Of a DNA stretch of 35,393 nt, positions 1 through 6,880 are shown piece after piece. The notes under the pieces are model-generated. The model had not been told where the DNA came from, made no database searches, and was given only the letters and a program-made list of their open reading frames with translations. This DNA comes from Streptomyces odonnellii (GTDB taxonomy: Bacteria > Actinomycetota > Actinomycetes > Streptomycetales > Streptomycetaceae). The stretch's first letter is position 1, and every line of letters starts with the position of its first letter. The position numbers were made by a program, and so were the translations under genes. The stretch lies in NCBI RefSeq assembly GCF_000981895.1, contig NZ_LATD01000018.1, positions 1 to 35,393 of the forward strand, written 5' to 3'.

Positions 1-146
1 GGCGTGGAAAGCGCCAGGGGCGGGCCGCCGCCCGCGGCCTCGGTGCCGCGGGCACGGGCGGCGGCGTCGGTGAGGACGTGCGCCCCGAAGTGGGAAGCAG
101 CCGTGGGCAGGCTCGACTGCGGAGGGGAGAGCTCAGGGTCGGGCAT
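1..146 (-). CDS. Terpene synthase, probably 2-methylisoborneol synthase (N-terminus only, runs off the window)
   Basis: The first 48 codons of a minus-strand gene are visible, beginning MPDPELSPPQSSLP and then rich in Ala, Gly and Pro. The start is fixed by AAAGGAG seven bases upstream of the ATG at 146. The visible part has no fold of its own. A long, low-complexity, disordered N-terminus is characteristic of bacterial 2-methylisoborneol (2-MIB) synthases, where it acts as the cargo-loading segment for encapsulation. The gene directly upstream on the same strand encodes a family 2B encapsulin, the known partner of 2-MIB synthase in streptomycetes. The full enzyme would cyclise 2-methyl-geranyl diphosphate. 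The catalytic domain lies outside the window, so the identity rests on context and on this N-terminal composition. Another encapsulated terpene cyclase is possible. Confidence 0.7.
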   Translation of the reverse strand, partial: MPDPELSPPQSSLPTAASHFGAHVLTDAAARARGTEAAGGGPPLALST

Positions 147-174
147 CCGGGGCTCCTTTGCTGGTGGGGTGACT

Positions 175-220
175 GTCCCGGATCATCCGGGCATGCTCGG
201 CCGGCCCGGACGACCGGGAC
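175..220 (-). promoter_or_regulatory. Inverted repeat in the leader of the terpene synthase gene
   Basis: GTCCCGG at 175-181 is complementary to CCGGGAC at 214-220, with further short GC pairings inside (CCGG at 179-182, 187-190). It lies between the encapsulin stop and the terpene-synthase ribosome site. It could fold in the mRNA and affect translation or stability. Short GC-rich repeats arise by chance in such DNA, so support is weak. Confidence 0.3.
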
Positions 221-254
221 CGTCGTAGCCGCCGGACAGGACCTGGTGCCGTGA

Positions 255-290
255 CCGGCAAGGTTCGCGCGACGGGGCAAACCTTGCCGG
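255..290 (-). terminator. 11-bp stem-loop between encapsulin and terpene synthase genes
   Basis: CCGGCAAGGTT (255-265) and AACCTTGCCGG (280-290) are perfect reverse complements separated by 14 bases. The stem begins about 25 bases after the encapsulin stop codon and has no following T tract. It may be a partial terminator or an mRNA 3'-end stabiliser that sets the ratio of abundant shell protein to less abundant cargo enzyme. That role is inference; the repeat itself is plain in the sequence. Confidence 0.55.
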
Positions 291-314
291 GAGGGGCAGC
301 GGCGGCAGCGGGGC

Positions 315-1727
315 CTAATCGCGCCTGTTGGCGATCTGTACGTTCTCCAGCACGCCGAGCGCGTCGGGCACCAGGACGGCGGCGGAGTAGTACGTGGTGA
401 CGAGATAGGAGATGATCGACTTCTCGTCGATGCCCATGAAGCGCACCGACAGGCCCGGCTCGTACTCCTCCGGCAGACCGGTCTGGCGCAGACCGATGAC
501 GCCCTGGTTCTCCTCGCCGGTACGCATGACCAGGATGGAGCTGGTCTTCTCCTCGGTGATGGGGATCTTGCTGCAGGGCAGGATCGGGACCCCGCGCCAG
601 GCCGGGACCTGCTGCCCGCCGAGGTCGACATGGTTCGGGTAGAGACCGCGGCGGTTGAACTCACGCCCGATCGCGGCGATCGCCCTCGGGTGGGCGAGGA
701 AGAACTTGGAGCCGCGGCGGCGGCTGAGCAGCTCGTCGAGGTCGTCCGGCGTGGGCGGACCGGAGTGGGTCTGGATGCGCTGCTTGAAGTCGGCGTTGTG
801 GAGCAGACCGAACTCCCGGTTGTTGATCAGCTCGTACTCCTGGCGCTCGCGCAGCGCCTCGATGGTGAGCCTGAGCTGCTCCTCGGTCTGGTTCATCGGC
901 CCGTTGTAGAGGTCGGCGACCCTGGTGTGGACCCGCAGAATGGTCTGCGCGACGGAGAGTTCGTACTCGCGCGGTTTCAGTTCGTAGTCGACGAACGCGC
1001 CGGGCAGCGCGGGCTCGCCGGTGTGGCCGGCCGACATCGCGATCTCGGCCTCGCCGTGACGATTCTGCCGCTGGCCGGGAAGCGAGCGGTACCGCTGGAC
1101 ATGGGCTTGCAGGCTCGGCGCCGTGGAGAGTACGGCGGCGAAGTCGGCGCGGGACAAGGTGAGCAGGGTCCCGGCGGTCTTGGCGGTGGCGGTGTAGTCC
1201 CACCGGGCGTCCTCGTCCAGCAGGGCGTTGTCACCGAACCGGTCGCCGTCGGCCAGCACCGCGACGGCGACCTCGTCGCCGTACTTGCCGACCGACGTCT
1301 GGCTGATACGGCCGTGGGCGATGAGATGGATCTGCTCGGCAGGCGTACCGCGCTCGACCAGCGTCTCGCCGGCCCGGAAGTCGCGCTGGACGCACCGGTC
1401 GGCGATCGCGGTCAGCACCTCCACGTCCTCGAAGCCGTGCAGCAGGGCCAGTTCGCCGAGCTCGCGCGGGATCACGCGGACGCTGACACCGTCCTGAATG
1501 AACTCGACGCGCCCGTCGCCGACGGTGTAGCTCAGCCGTCGGTTCACCCGGTACGTGCCGCCCTTGGTCTCCACCCAGGGGAGCGTCCGCAGCAGCCAGC
1601 GGGAGGTGATCTCCTGCATCTGCGGGGCGGACTTGGTCGTGGTGGCCAGGTTGCGCGCGGCGGCCGTGCCCAGGCTGGACTGCCGAGGCGACTCCCGCTG
1701 CTCTTCCGGGCTGGTACCAACAGTCAT
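315..1727 (-). CDS. Family 2B encapsulin shell protein with cyclic-nucleotide-binding domain (EshA-like)
   Basis: This 470-residue protein forms a proteinaceous nanocompartment with an HK97-type shell fold. Residues about 95-200 are a Crp/Fnr-type cyclic-nucleotide-binding domain ([20 protein letters not shown], then [13 protein letters not shown]), inserted in the encapsulin fold; this insertion defines family 2B. Residues 250-470 carry the shell region ([20 protein letters not shown], then [18 protein letters not shown]). The length matches the streptomycete EshA proteins. I chose the ATG at 1727 because GAAGGAG precedes it; an in-frame ATG 12 codons upstream lacks such a site. It is the first gene of a minus-strand operon whose next member starts at 146 and looks like the terpene-synthase cargo. 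Shell assembly and cargo loading are known for the family. A ligand for the nucleotide-binding domain cannot be read from sequence. Confidence 0.92.
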   Translation of the reverse strand: MTVGTSPEEQRESPRQSSLGTAAARNLATTTKSAPQMQEITSRWLLRTLPWVETKGGTYRVNRRLSYTVGDGRVEFIQDGVSVRVIPRELGELALLHGFEDVEVLTAIADRCVQRDFRAGETLVERGTPAEQIHLIAHGRISQTSVGKYGDEVAVAVLADGDRFGDNALLDEDARWDYTATAKTAGTLLTLSRADFAAVLSTAPSLQAHVQRYRSLPGQRQNRHGEAEIAMSAGHTGEPALPGAFVDYELKPREYELSVAQTILRVHTRVADLYNGPMNQTEEQLRLTIEALRERQEYELINNREFGLLHNADFKQRIQTHSGPPTPDDLDELLSRRRGSKFFLAHPRAIAAIGREFNRRGLYPNHVDLGGQQVPAWRGVPILPCSKIPITEEKTSSILVMRTGEENQGVIGLRQTGLPEEYEPGLSVRFMGIDEKSIISYLVTTYYSAAVLVPDALGVLENVQIANRRD

Positions 1728-2124
1728 CGGGCGAACTCTCCTTCGTAAGGGCGACGGCCGCATGTGTGCGCGGCACCACGAAAGTAGAAAAAGAGGGGCA
1801 AATATCCGGTAATCCGTCCAGATCCCTGGGAACAGTAACGGCCGGTGGACCCGATTGGCTCTAAGCAGCGGTCGGTATTAACTCGATACGATGATCTTCC
1901 CCGCGTGGAGGTTTACGCAGGTGGTCGACGGTGTTCAGGCACGGTCGCCGATGCGGGCGACGGCCCGGGCGGGATGCCGAACCCCGCGCTGCCTACGCGT
2001 CAGGTGTCGATCCAGGAGCCGGCACCCGTACTCCAGTTCGACCACGGGGTGCCGGCATGCCCGCCCGGGTCGGCATGCGGTTGGCATGCAACGTCTTCCA
2101 CCGGCCCGCCGCCGTGCGGTTCCT
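1728..2124. other. Intergenic region upstream of the encapsulin gene
   Basis: About 400 bases contain no convincing coding frame. The half near 1728-1900 is relatively A/T-rich and should hold the minus-strand promoter of the encapsulin operon, but I see no clear -35/-10 pair. The other half holds the stem-loop at 2018-2056 and three copies of GGCATGC at 2054-2060, 2072-2078 and 2083-2089; GCATGC is itself palindromic. Confidence 0.5.
2018..2056 (-). terminator. Candidate terminator downstream of the AhpD-like gene
   Basis: GCCGGCACCC (2018-2027) and GGGTGCCGGC (2047-2056) form a perfect 10-bp stem with a 19-base loop, about 70 bases past the stop of the minus-strand AhpD-like gene. There is no T run, which is usual for actinomycete terminators. 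The long loop keeps confidence modest. Confidence 0.4.
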
Positions 2125-2595
2125 TCAGCGGACCGGGTGTTTGCTCAGGATGGAAACCCTGTTGAACGCGTTGATGGTGATCGCCACCCAGATCGCCGCG
2201 GAGATCTCGTCGTCGTTGAGGACCTGGCGAGCTGTTCCGTAGGCGCTCTCCTGCGCAACGGCGTTCGCGGGGGCGGTGGTCGCCTCCGCCAGGGCAAGTG
2301 CCGCGCGTTCCCGTGCCGTGAACAGTTCGGTGTCACGCCACGCGGCGAGCACGCCCAGACGCTGAGGGGTCTCGCCGGAGCGCAGCGCGGCCCTGGTGTG
2401 CACGTTGAGACAGTATGCGCAGCCATTGATCTGTGACACGCGGAGGTTGATCAACTCCACCAGGCGACGGTCCAGCCCCGCCTCGGCGGCGACCGCGCGG
2501 ACCGCCTCAGCCGTCTCGACCAGTGCGTGGTACGCCTTGGGGCTCTGCTTGTCGATGAAGACGCGCCGGCTCGCGGCGTCTGCTGTGTCACCCAC
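2125..2595 (-). CDS. Carboxymuconolactone decarboxylase / AhpD-like alkylhydroperoxidase
   Basis: This 156-residue protein has the AhpD core signature: C59-A-Y-C62 followed by LNVH66 within an all-helical domain. In the family the CxxC pair and nearby His reduce organic peroxides. The length is normal for single-domain members. It starts at GTG 2595 behind GGAGGAG. It is divergent from the pirin gene across about 120 bases that contain an A/T-rich palindrome, which suggests shared redox or aromatic-compound-responsive control. The physiological peroxide is unknown, and some family members are decarboxylases rather than peroxidases. Confidence 0.85.
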   Translation of the reverse strand: MGDTADAASRRVFIDKQSPKAYHALVETAEAVRAVAAEAGLDRRLVELINLRVSQINGCAYCLNVHTRAALRSGETPQRLGVLAAWRDTELFTARERAALALAEATTAPANAVAQESAYGTARQVLNDDEISAAIWVAITINAFNRVSILSKHPVR

Positions 2596-2673
2596 CGTGG
2601 ACTCCTCCAGGGCCCCTCGCGGCCCTTGCTCACCCTGCCGCGCGTGATGGAGGCAGGGGCTCTACTGTCGAGC

Positions 2674-2696
2674 ATGATTATTGAATATGAAATCAT
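2674..2696. promoter_or_regulatory. A/T-rich palindrome between the divergent AhpD-like and pirin genes
   Basis: ATGATT (2674-2679) and AATCAT (2691-2696) flank an 11-base A/T-rich spacer, in a region otherwise above 65% GC. The size and symmetry resemble MarR-family operators. It sits 23 bases before the pirin ATG, so a bound repressor would block that transcript and perhaps the divergent one. No regulator gene lies next to it. Confidence 0.4.
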
Positions 2697-2718
2697 CCTC
2701 AGATGTGAAAGGCGTGCG

Positions 2719-3711
2719 ATGAGCAACGTCGAAGTGGATCCCGCGGCGCTGCGCTGCGGTGCCGCGGACCACGGCGAGGCCGTGCCGCGGGTCGAGGTGC
2801 TGACGGCGAGGGATGTCCCATTGGGCGGGCCTCGGGCCATGACCGTACGGCGCACGCTGCCGCAGCGCGCCCGCACCCTGATCGGGGCCTGGTGCTTCAT
2901 CGACCACTACGGCCCCGACGATGTCGCCGACACCGGCGGCATGGACGTCGCACCCCATCCGCACACCGGCCTGCAGACCGTGAGCTGGCTGTTCGGCGGA
3001 GAGATCGAGCATCGCGACAGCATGGGCAGCCACGCGCTCGTACGGCCCGGCGAGCTGAATCTGATGACCGGCGGGTACGGCATCAGCCACTCGGAGGTCT
3101 CCACCCCGCGCGCCGCTGTCCTGCACGGCGTCCAGTTGTGGGTGGCCCTGCCCGGGGAACACCGGCACACCGCCCGCGACTTCCGGCACCAAGTCCCGGG
3201 CCCGGTCCGGCTGGGCGGAGCCGAGATCAGGGTGTTCCTGGGATCCCTCGCCGGTGACACCTCTCCGGTACCGACCTTCACGCCCCTGCTCGGCGCCGAA
3301 CTCGTCCTCGATCCGCGCTCGACGACCACCGTCCCGGTGGATCCCGCCTTCGAGCACGGCCTTCTCGTCGATCACGGGGACGTCCACATGGCGGGAACCC
3401 TTCTGCGCCCGGCGGAACTGGGCTACCTCGCCCGGGGCAGCGACACGCTGACCCTGGCGAACGACACGTACACCCCCGCCCGCGCGGTGCTGCTCGGTGG
3501 GACACCGTTCGAAGAAGAGATCGTCATGTGGTGGAACTTCATCGGCCGCGACCACCAGGACATCGTCGAAGCCCGAGAGGCCTGGGAGAACGCCTCCGAC
3601 CGCTTCGGCAGTGTGAGCGGCTACGACGGCGACCGTCTTCCCGCGCCCGCCCTGCCGAACGCGACCATCACACCGCGTAAGAACCCGACGCCGCTGGAAG
3701 GCACCCGATGA
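2719..3711 (+). CDS. Pirin family protein (bicupin)
   Basis: The 330-residue product has the pirin metal site: H80 and H82 in APHPHTGLQT, H124 and E126 in GISHSEVS, at the spacing expected of the N-terminal cupin. A second, less conserved cupin fills residues about 190-290. Pirins bind a single metal ion; some oxidise flavonoids, others act as redox-sensing co-regulators. The ATG at 2719 has GAAAGG upstream and fits the usual family N-terminus. The 3' end overlaps the GNAT gene by ATGA, so the two are translationally coupled. The substrate is not known. Confidence 0.9.
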   Translation: MSNVEVDPAALRCGAADHGEAVPRVEVLTARDVPLGGPRAMTVRRTLPQRARTLIGAWCFIDHYGPDDVADTGGMDVAPHPHTGLQTVSWLFGGEIEHRDSMGSHALVRPGELNLMTGGYGISHSEVSTPRAAVLHGVQLWVALPGEHRHTARDFRHQVPGPVRLGGAEIRVFLGSLAGDTSPVPTFTPLLGAELVLDPRSTTTVPVDPAFEHGLLVDHGDVHMAGTLLRPAELGYLARGSDTLTLANDTYTPARAVLLGGTPFEEEIVMWWNFIGRDHQDIVEAREAWENASDRFGSVSGYDGDRLPAPALPNATITPRKNPTPLEGTR

Positions 3712-4049
3712 CACAGCCCGCCGCCGCTCCCACCGTCCAGCGAGTGGACACCAGGCACCTGTACGAAATCCTCGTCGACGGCGAAACCGCCGGCCTCACC
3801 GCATACCGCGACCGCGACGACCGGCGCGTCTTCTACCACACCGAGGTCAAGGACGCCTTCGCCGGTCTCGGCCTGGCCTCGATCCTCGTCCAGCAGGCCC
3901 TGGCCGACGTACGCGCCTCCGGCAAGCGCATCGTGCCGGTCTGCCCGTACGTGGCCAAGTTCCTCAAGAAGCACGACGAGTTCGCCGACATCACCGATCC
4001 GGTGACACCCGAGGTCCTGGAGTGGCTGAGGAGCTCGCTGCCTCGGTGA
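3708..4049 (+). CDS. Small GNAT-type N-acetyltransferase (YjdJ-like)
   Basis: This 113-residue protein matches the minimal GCN5-related acetyltransferase type. Its features are HLYEILVDGETAGLTAYRD, a beta-bulge strand RRVFYHTEV, the acetyl-CoA helix region FAGLGLASILVQQAL, and IVPVCPYVAKFLKKH near the end. Such small members bind acetyl-CoA in a Q/R-x-x-G-x-G/A-like loop, here G-L-G-L-A. It overlaps the pirin stop by four bases (ATGA) and is probably co-transcribed. The acceptor substrate is unknown. The downstream gene is convergent only 15 bases away, leaving no room for a conventional terminator. Confidence 0.8.
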   Translation: MTQPAAAPTVQRVDTRHLYEILVDGETAGLTAYRDRDDRRVFYHTEVKDAFAGLGLASILVQQALADVRASGKRIVPVCPYVAKFLKKHDEFADITDPVTPEVLEWLRSSLPR

Positions 4050-4064
4050 CCCCCGCGCCCGCGT

Positions 4065-4940
4065 TCACCGTCCGTCGGTGTCCTCAAGGACCTCGCGCAG
4101 CTTGTGCGCGAAGGCGTCGGGCTGCCCCGCGTAGCCGAACTCGCCGTCGAGAAAGCCGCCGTGGTGGCTCGGGAACACCGTCGCCTGCCGGCCGAGGAGC
4201 TTGGCTGCCGCCACCGAGGTGCGTCCGGTGAAGGTGTCCCCGGACTCCTCGCCCACCGCGATCACGACCCGGGTCGGCGCCGCGGTCAGGGCGTCGACGT
4301 CGGGCCGGTAGCCGCTGACCGCCCAGGAGCGGTCGGAGAGCAGCGGATCGTCACGTGAGCCGTCGTCCTCGGCCGGCATCCCGAACGCGGCGGGATCCGG
4401 CGCGGGCCGGGTGAAGTAGTCGTCGGTGAACTCGCCCTGCCAGGACGTCATCATGATGAAGGCCGCCATGCCGGCACCCCAGCCCCTCTCCTCGTACACA
4501 TCCCGGACACCGGCCCGGGCGCGCTCGGCGGCCCGGGCGTCGGGGAGCACGGCGATGAGCGGCGGCTCGTGCGCCACCAGTGTGGTCACAGCGTCGGGGT
4601 ACGCCGCCACGAGGGCGAGCGCGGTCACCGCACCGCCGCTGCTCGCGAACATCTCAACCGGGCCCGCGCCCAGCGCGTCGATGACGGCGCGCACATCGGC
4701 GGCCTGGACACCGGGCACATGGTCGGCCCGGCCGTCCTTGCGGGTACTGCGGCCGAGTCCGCGCGGGTCATAGGTGATCACGGTGCGCTCGGGAAAGCGC
4801 GAGGCCAGGGCAGTGAAGCCGGCGGCGTCCATGGGCTGGCCGATCATGAGCAGGGGCGGGCATCCGTCGGCGGTCGGCAGCGGGCCGTGGATGTCGTAGG
4901 CGAGATCGGCTTCAGGAGTCTCAAGCTTGTGCGTAGTCAT
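4065..4940 (-). CDS. Alpha/beta hydrolase
   Basis: This is a 291-residue single-domain alpha/beta hydrolase. The oxyanion region is LLMIGQPMDAAGF, the strand-loop YDPRGLGRS (58-65) is typical, and the nucleophile elbow is A-S-S101-G-G, a variant of G-x-S-x-G. The likely catalytic His is in the SHHGGF stretch near the C-terminus. Similar streptomycete proteins are annotated as hydrolases or esterases of unknown substrate. The ATG at 4940 lacks a strong ribosome site (GAACGG only), but the N-terminus is of family length. It converges with the GNAT gene. Confidence 0.85.
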   Translation of the reverse strand: MTTHKLETPEADLAYDIHGPLPTADGCPPLLMIGQPMDAAGFTALASRFPERTVITYDPRGLGRSTRKDGRADHVPGVQAADVRAVIDALGAGPVEMFASSGGAVTALALVAAYPDAVTTLVAHEPPLIAVLPDARAAERARAGVRDVYEERGWGAGMAAFIMMTSWQGEFTDDYFTRPAPDPAAFGMPAEDDGSRDDPLLSDRSWAVSGYRPDVDALTAAPTRVVIAVGEESGDTFTGRTSVAAAKLLGRQATVFPSHHGGFLDGEFGYAGQPDAFAHKLREVLEDTDGR

Positions 4941-5056
4941 GACCGTTCAGACCGCTTCACCGTCGAGAACTCATCGGCCCCGCGCCCGCGATTCCCGGCG
5001 ATCCGCCTCGCCGCCGGGAGCAGCCGCCGGATCCGGCGCCCCGGGCTCACGCCGTG

Positions 5057-5581
5057 TCAGCCGTTCTGAAGCGGTTGCGCTAGCGATGGTGGCGTCGGCA
5101 GTTCGGACAGGACGATCGCGCTCGACGGTACGGCGCGCCGGAGTTCGAGCAGGCGGGAGAGGGCGTTGTACAGGTCCTCATGGGTCATGTACGCCTCGCG
5201 TCCCAGTACGAGGCGGGCCCTGACCTCCAGGTCCTGCCAGGCATACCGCCTGCGGAGGTTGGCCAACTGCCGTGCCTCGGCCCGGAGGAACGTCGCCCCG
5301 GCGGAGAAGCCGGCGGCGAGCAGGGCGAGTATCGCGGCCGGTACGCGTGCGTCGGACGAGGCGAGACCCGCGGCTCCGGACACCGCGGCGAGTACGGCGG
5401 CGGGGAAGCCGAGCAGCAGGTGGGTGGCGTTCCAGAGCTTGCCCCGGCGCTGTGCCCGCCGCGCGCCGATGCCGGCTTCGGCCGCGATCCTCTCCACCTC
5501 ACCAGTCAGATGCCGCATCTGAGACACGTCACGGCTCTGCTCCTGGCGGACACCGCTGTCCTCACTGTCCTCGTTCGTCAT
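5057..5581 (-). CDS. SLATT-like two-transmembrane-helix protein
   Basis: The product is 174 residues. An acidic N-terminus and a basic helix (GARRAQRRGKLW) lead into two hydrophobic helices, about residues 52-75 and 81-98, joined by a short ASSDAR loop. Then comes a long amphipathic helical part (RAEARQLANLRRRYAWQDLEVRARL). This arrangement is that of SLATT domains, predicted pore-forming effectors in nucleotide-dependent and STAND-type conflict systems. The start at 5581 follows GGGGGAG. The frame extends upstream to 5803, but that part runs through a terminator hairpin and has no ribosome site. It has its own promoter region, since a perfect 24-bp hairpin separates it from the Nudix-like gene. 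An ordinary small membrane protein is the alternative. Confidence 0.6.
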   Translation of the reverse strand: MTNEDSEDSGVRQEQSRDVSQMRHLTGEVERIAAEAGIGARRAQRRGKLWNATHLLLGFPAAVLAAVSGAAGLASSDARVPAAILALLAAGFSAGATFLRAEARQLANLRRRYAWQDLEVRARLVLGREAYMTHEDLYNALSRLLELRRAVPSSAIVLSELPTPPSLAQPLQNG

Positions 5582-5738
5582 GTCTCCCCCTGCCGAATCA
5601 TGGTGAGGTCCCGGCGCCCGGCCCGGTTCCCGCTCCCCGGACAGCACGACCATGCAGCCGGAGCCTCCCCGCCGCGCGCCGGGCCGGAACCGCCGGCCGG
5701 TGACCCGTCGTAAACACCCGGGCCGTAACGCGTGGGCG

Positions 5739-5793
5739 GTGCGGCACCGGACCGTGCCGGCCGCTGTCCGGCCGGCACGGTCCGGTGCCGCAC
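5739..5793 (-). terminator. Perfect 24-bp hairpin after the Nudix-like gene
   Basis: Bases 5739-5762 are the exact reverse complement of 5770-5793, with a 7-base loop GCTGTCC. The stem begins six bases beyond the stop codon of the minus-strand gene at 5800. Its position, length and GC content make it a very strong terminator of the actinomycete type without a U tract. It could also work for plus-strand transcripts. Confidence 0.85.
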
Positions 5794-5799
5794 GCCCGG

Positions 5800-6780
5800 T
5801 CATCCCCGCCCCAGTACCCGCCGTTCCGCCTCCTCCACCAGCAGGCGTGCGCCCGGGTCACCGCCCTGCGCGCGGACCGCAGCGCGGACCACGGACAGGT
5901 AGAACAGCGCCGGGGCGCACGGCGACCACGACTCCGTCCCGTGGATGAAACCGAGCACCGACTCCGGGTCGGCCGGTGTGAAGGCGAAGCGGTCGTGCTC
6001 CCACTTGTCCTCCACACCGTGGCTCCAGCGGAGTCGCAGGGTCTCCTCGTCGAGGTCTTCCAGGACCGCGCGGAAGAAGACCGCCCACTGGTTGTTCCGC
6101 AGGTCGAGACCGAAACCCAGCAGTTCCAGGTCGACCCGGTCGCCGTCCTGAACCGCCAGCTCCTCACGCAGCGCACGGCGGGCCACCCGGTGCAGGCTGA
6201 TCTCACCGGACTCCGGCAGATCATGGTTGGCGGCGACGCCCTCGTTGGCCGAGGAGTTCCACCGGGACGCGTTCGGTCCCGCCACCCTGGCACTGCGCCG
6301 GGAGAACAGCATCCGGCCGTCCTTCCCCGTCTCGACGGCCACGTTCACCCCGAGGCTGCAGAACATCCAGGGCGGGGCGTCCAGCGGATCGGCGTCCTCC
6401 AGATACTGCTTGCGCAGGGTCGAGCCGTTGCGCAGCGTCCGGCCCAAATTCAGGGAGGTGGTAAGGAAATCGTAGTAGTCGGCGTCCAGCAGGGAGAGCG
6501 TGACCTGCGGGTCCTCCCGGACGTTGCCGCGTGAGACGACCAGGCTCTCCACGGCGAACCGCGGGTTGTTCCACCAGTACGGCTCGCCGGCGGCCCGTTT
6601 GCGCACTTCCTCGTCGGCGATCTCCCGCCGCCACGCCCCCAGTTCGTCGGGGAACTGCACCCGGCGGCTGGTGTACACGACCCGGACGTTCTCTTCCGTG
6701 ATCGGACGTGTGCCGTCACCCTCGTAGATGTGGCAGTCGGTCACCTTGCCGACAACGGAGAAGCGGTCTCGATGAGCCAT
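5800..6780 (-). CDS. Nudix-like protein of unknown function, divergent from the caspase gene
   Basis: The product is 326 residues. The N-terminal half (1-140) has no domain I recognise; it contains EPYWWNNPRFAVESL and LLDADYYDFLTTSL. Residues about 140-300 resemble a Nudix fold: strands CSLGVNVAVETGKDGRMLFSRRS, then GEISLHRVARRALREELAV (192-210), close to the Nudix box G-x5-E-x7-REUxEExGU but with Ala for the first Glu of REUxEE and one extra residue. Catalysis on nucleoside diphosphate derivatives is therefore uncertain; it may be a ligand sensor. I prefer ATG 6780, with AGAGGG five bases upstream, over a GTG two codons earlier. It shares a 100-base promoter region with the caspase-STAND gene, which suggests joint function. 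Confidence 0.6.
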   Translation of the reverse strand: MAHRDRFSVVGKVTDCHIYEGDGTRPITEENVRVVYTSRRVQFPDELGAWRREIADEEVRKRAAGEPYWWNNPRFAVESLVVSRGNVREDPQVTLSLLDADYYDFLTTSLNLGRTLRNGSTLRKQYLEDADPLDAPPWMFCSLGVNVAVETGKDGRMLFSRRSARVAGPNASRWNSSANEGVAANHDLPESGEISLHRVARRALREELAVQDGDRVDLELLGFGLDLRNNQWAVFFRAVLEDLDEETLRLRWSHGVEDKWEHDRFAFTPADPESVLGFIHGTESWSPCAPALFYLSVVRAAVRAQGGDPGARLLVEEAERRVLGRG

Positions 6781-6793
6781 CAACACCCTCTTT

Positions 6794-6813
6794 TCTGAGC
6801 TAAGTTGCTCAGA
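6794..6813. promoter_or_regulatory. Palindromic operator candidate between the Nudix-like and caspase-STAND genes
   Basis: TCTGAGC (6794-6800), six bases TAAGTT, then GCTCAGA (6807-6813): seven-base perfect arms, the only A/T-containing dyad in the divergent promoter region. It lies 14 bases upstream of the Nudix-like start and 67 bases before the caspase gene. A dimeric regulator here could control both transcripts. No conventional regulator gene is adjacent. Confidence 0.5.
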
Positions 6814-6880
6814 CTAGTGCCGGGAGGGGCGGCGTCGGCCGTGGCGGCGGAGTCGGGACCGGGGCGCGATCGGGGGCCGG

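Noticed and set aside
630..1748. Long open frame on the plus strand (372 codons) opposite the encapsulin gene
   Set aside because: It mirrors the minus-strand encapsulin, has no protein-like composition and no ribosome site; high GC keeps the opposite strand open.
2662..3714. 350-codon frame opposite the pirin gene
   Set aside because: No domain or ribosome site, whereas pirin metal ligands are conserved on the other strand.
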